Shown here: one piece after another, positions 48,376 through 48,592 of the stretch
How positions within the stretch are numbered: position 1 is the first letter of the stretch
Layout of the letters: the number at the start of each line of letters is the position of its first letter
From: an uncultured Bacteroidales bacterium
Lineage (GTDB): Bacteria; Bacteroidota; Bacteroidia; Bacteroidales; Muribaculaceae
DNA length: 48,592 nt
NCBI GenBank assembly: GCA_905210435.1
Contig: CAJLWO010000014.1
Location: forward strand, 1 to 48,592
Reading direction: 5' to 3'
Notes under the pieces: generated by a model
The model's input: the letters and a program-made list of their open reading frames with translations, nothing else
The model's database searches: none
What the model was told of the DNA's origin: nothing
Made by a program: the position numbers and the translations under genes

Positions 48376-48457
48376 TACCCGGACCCGGGCTCGAACCGGG
48401 ATGGGTCGCCCCACTGGTGTTTGAGACCAGCGCGTCTACCGATTCCGCCATCCGGGC
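48376..48457 (-). tRNA. tRNA-Leu (anticodon CAA)
   Basis: An 82-nt class II tRNA on the minus strand. Acceptor GCCCGGA pairs with TCCGGGT (one G-U at the first pair). The anticodon stem CTGGT/ACCAG holds the loop CTCAAAC, anticodon CAA, reading UUG. A long variable arm (TGGGGCGACCCATC region) and the T arm GGTTCGAGC confirm Leu. CCA is not encoded. The D arm (GGCGGAATCGGTAGACGC) is typical of Leu isoacceptors. Confidence 0.95.
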
Positions 48458-48467
48458 GTTTGCGGAG

Positions 48468-48499
48468 CAAAGGTAATGTAAATTTTTGGATTTTACAAC
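48468..48499 (-). promoter_or_regulatory. Promoter of tRNA-Leu
   Basis: On the minus strand GTTG (48496-48499), a 20-base spacer and TACCTTTG (48468-48475) match the -33/-7 pattern, ending 10 bases before the tRNA. Confidence 0.7.
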
Positions 48500-48592
48500 T
48501 GTTTTTATGGTTTTGGGGGATTTTTTTAGGCGGGAGACACGGCTCTTTCATTTAAGATCGACCTAAAATATCCAAAAGATGTGTATTTTATA

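Overview
The window looks like a chromosomal stretch from a Bacteroidota bacterium of the order Bacteroidales, probably family Muribaculaceae (genus not determinable by eye). The reasons are two SusC/SusD pairs, lipoproteins whose Cys is followed by acidic residues (the Bacteroidota surface-export signature), TAnnTTTG-type -7 promoter boxes upstream of both tRNAs and several genes, an ArgF'-type succinylornithine carbamoyltransferase, and fairly GC-rich coding DNA with AT-rich gaps. No plasmid, phage or transposase gene was seen.

Layout. 1-13,250 is core housekeeping: ybeY, mnmG, a perfect 16-bp parS site, apt, uvrC, a small lipoprotein on the minus strand, then rlmN with two DUF1573 secreted proteins, meaB, and the overlapping argF'-proC-proB set followed by proA (to 14,494). 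14,495-16,950 holds two divergent secreted proteins that share leaders, a C-terminal tail and terminators but have different binding domains; the left one carries a frameshift. 16,954-19,094 is the rsmA-mgtE pair. 19,314-21,889 is a small membrane protein and a lipoprotein gene, the latter bracketed by a 76-bp exact direct repeat that looks like the scar of an integration or duplication. 21,895-26,806 holds a glutaminyl-cyclase-like lipoprotein, sufE, mutS and a SlyD-like isomerase with a His/Cys-rich tail.

27,372-46,290 is a polysaccharide-utilisation-type locus: a GH95 family glycosidase on the minus strand, divergent from a seven-gene plus-strand run of fasciclin lipoprotein, SusC, SusD, fasciclin lipoprotein, fasciclin lipoprotein, SusC, SusD. 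Gaps are 9-45 nt, so one long transcript is likely. Three FAS1 (fasciclin) lipoproteins with eight predicted FAS1 units take the place normally held by SusE/SusF or surface glycanases, and the only enzyme is an exo-acting GH95 with non-standard active-site motifs. This is the most interesting system in the window: it suggests surface capture and import of a fucosylated or L-galactosylated ligand without surface cutting. 46,657-48,003 is rnpA-yidD-tatD, followed by tRNA-Gln and, on the other strand, tRNA-Leu.

The intergenic gaps are rich in short palindromes falling into several families: GACGCAC..GTGCGTC, GACGCGATTAATCGCGTC, GGGGGCGTCTCGCCCCC, and an AACAGGAGCACAGGAG inverted repeat. One family has MITE-like ends. 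All functional statements are from reading the sequence; no search was run.
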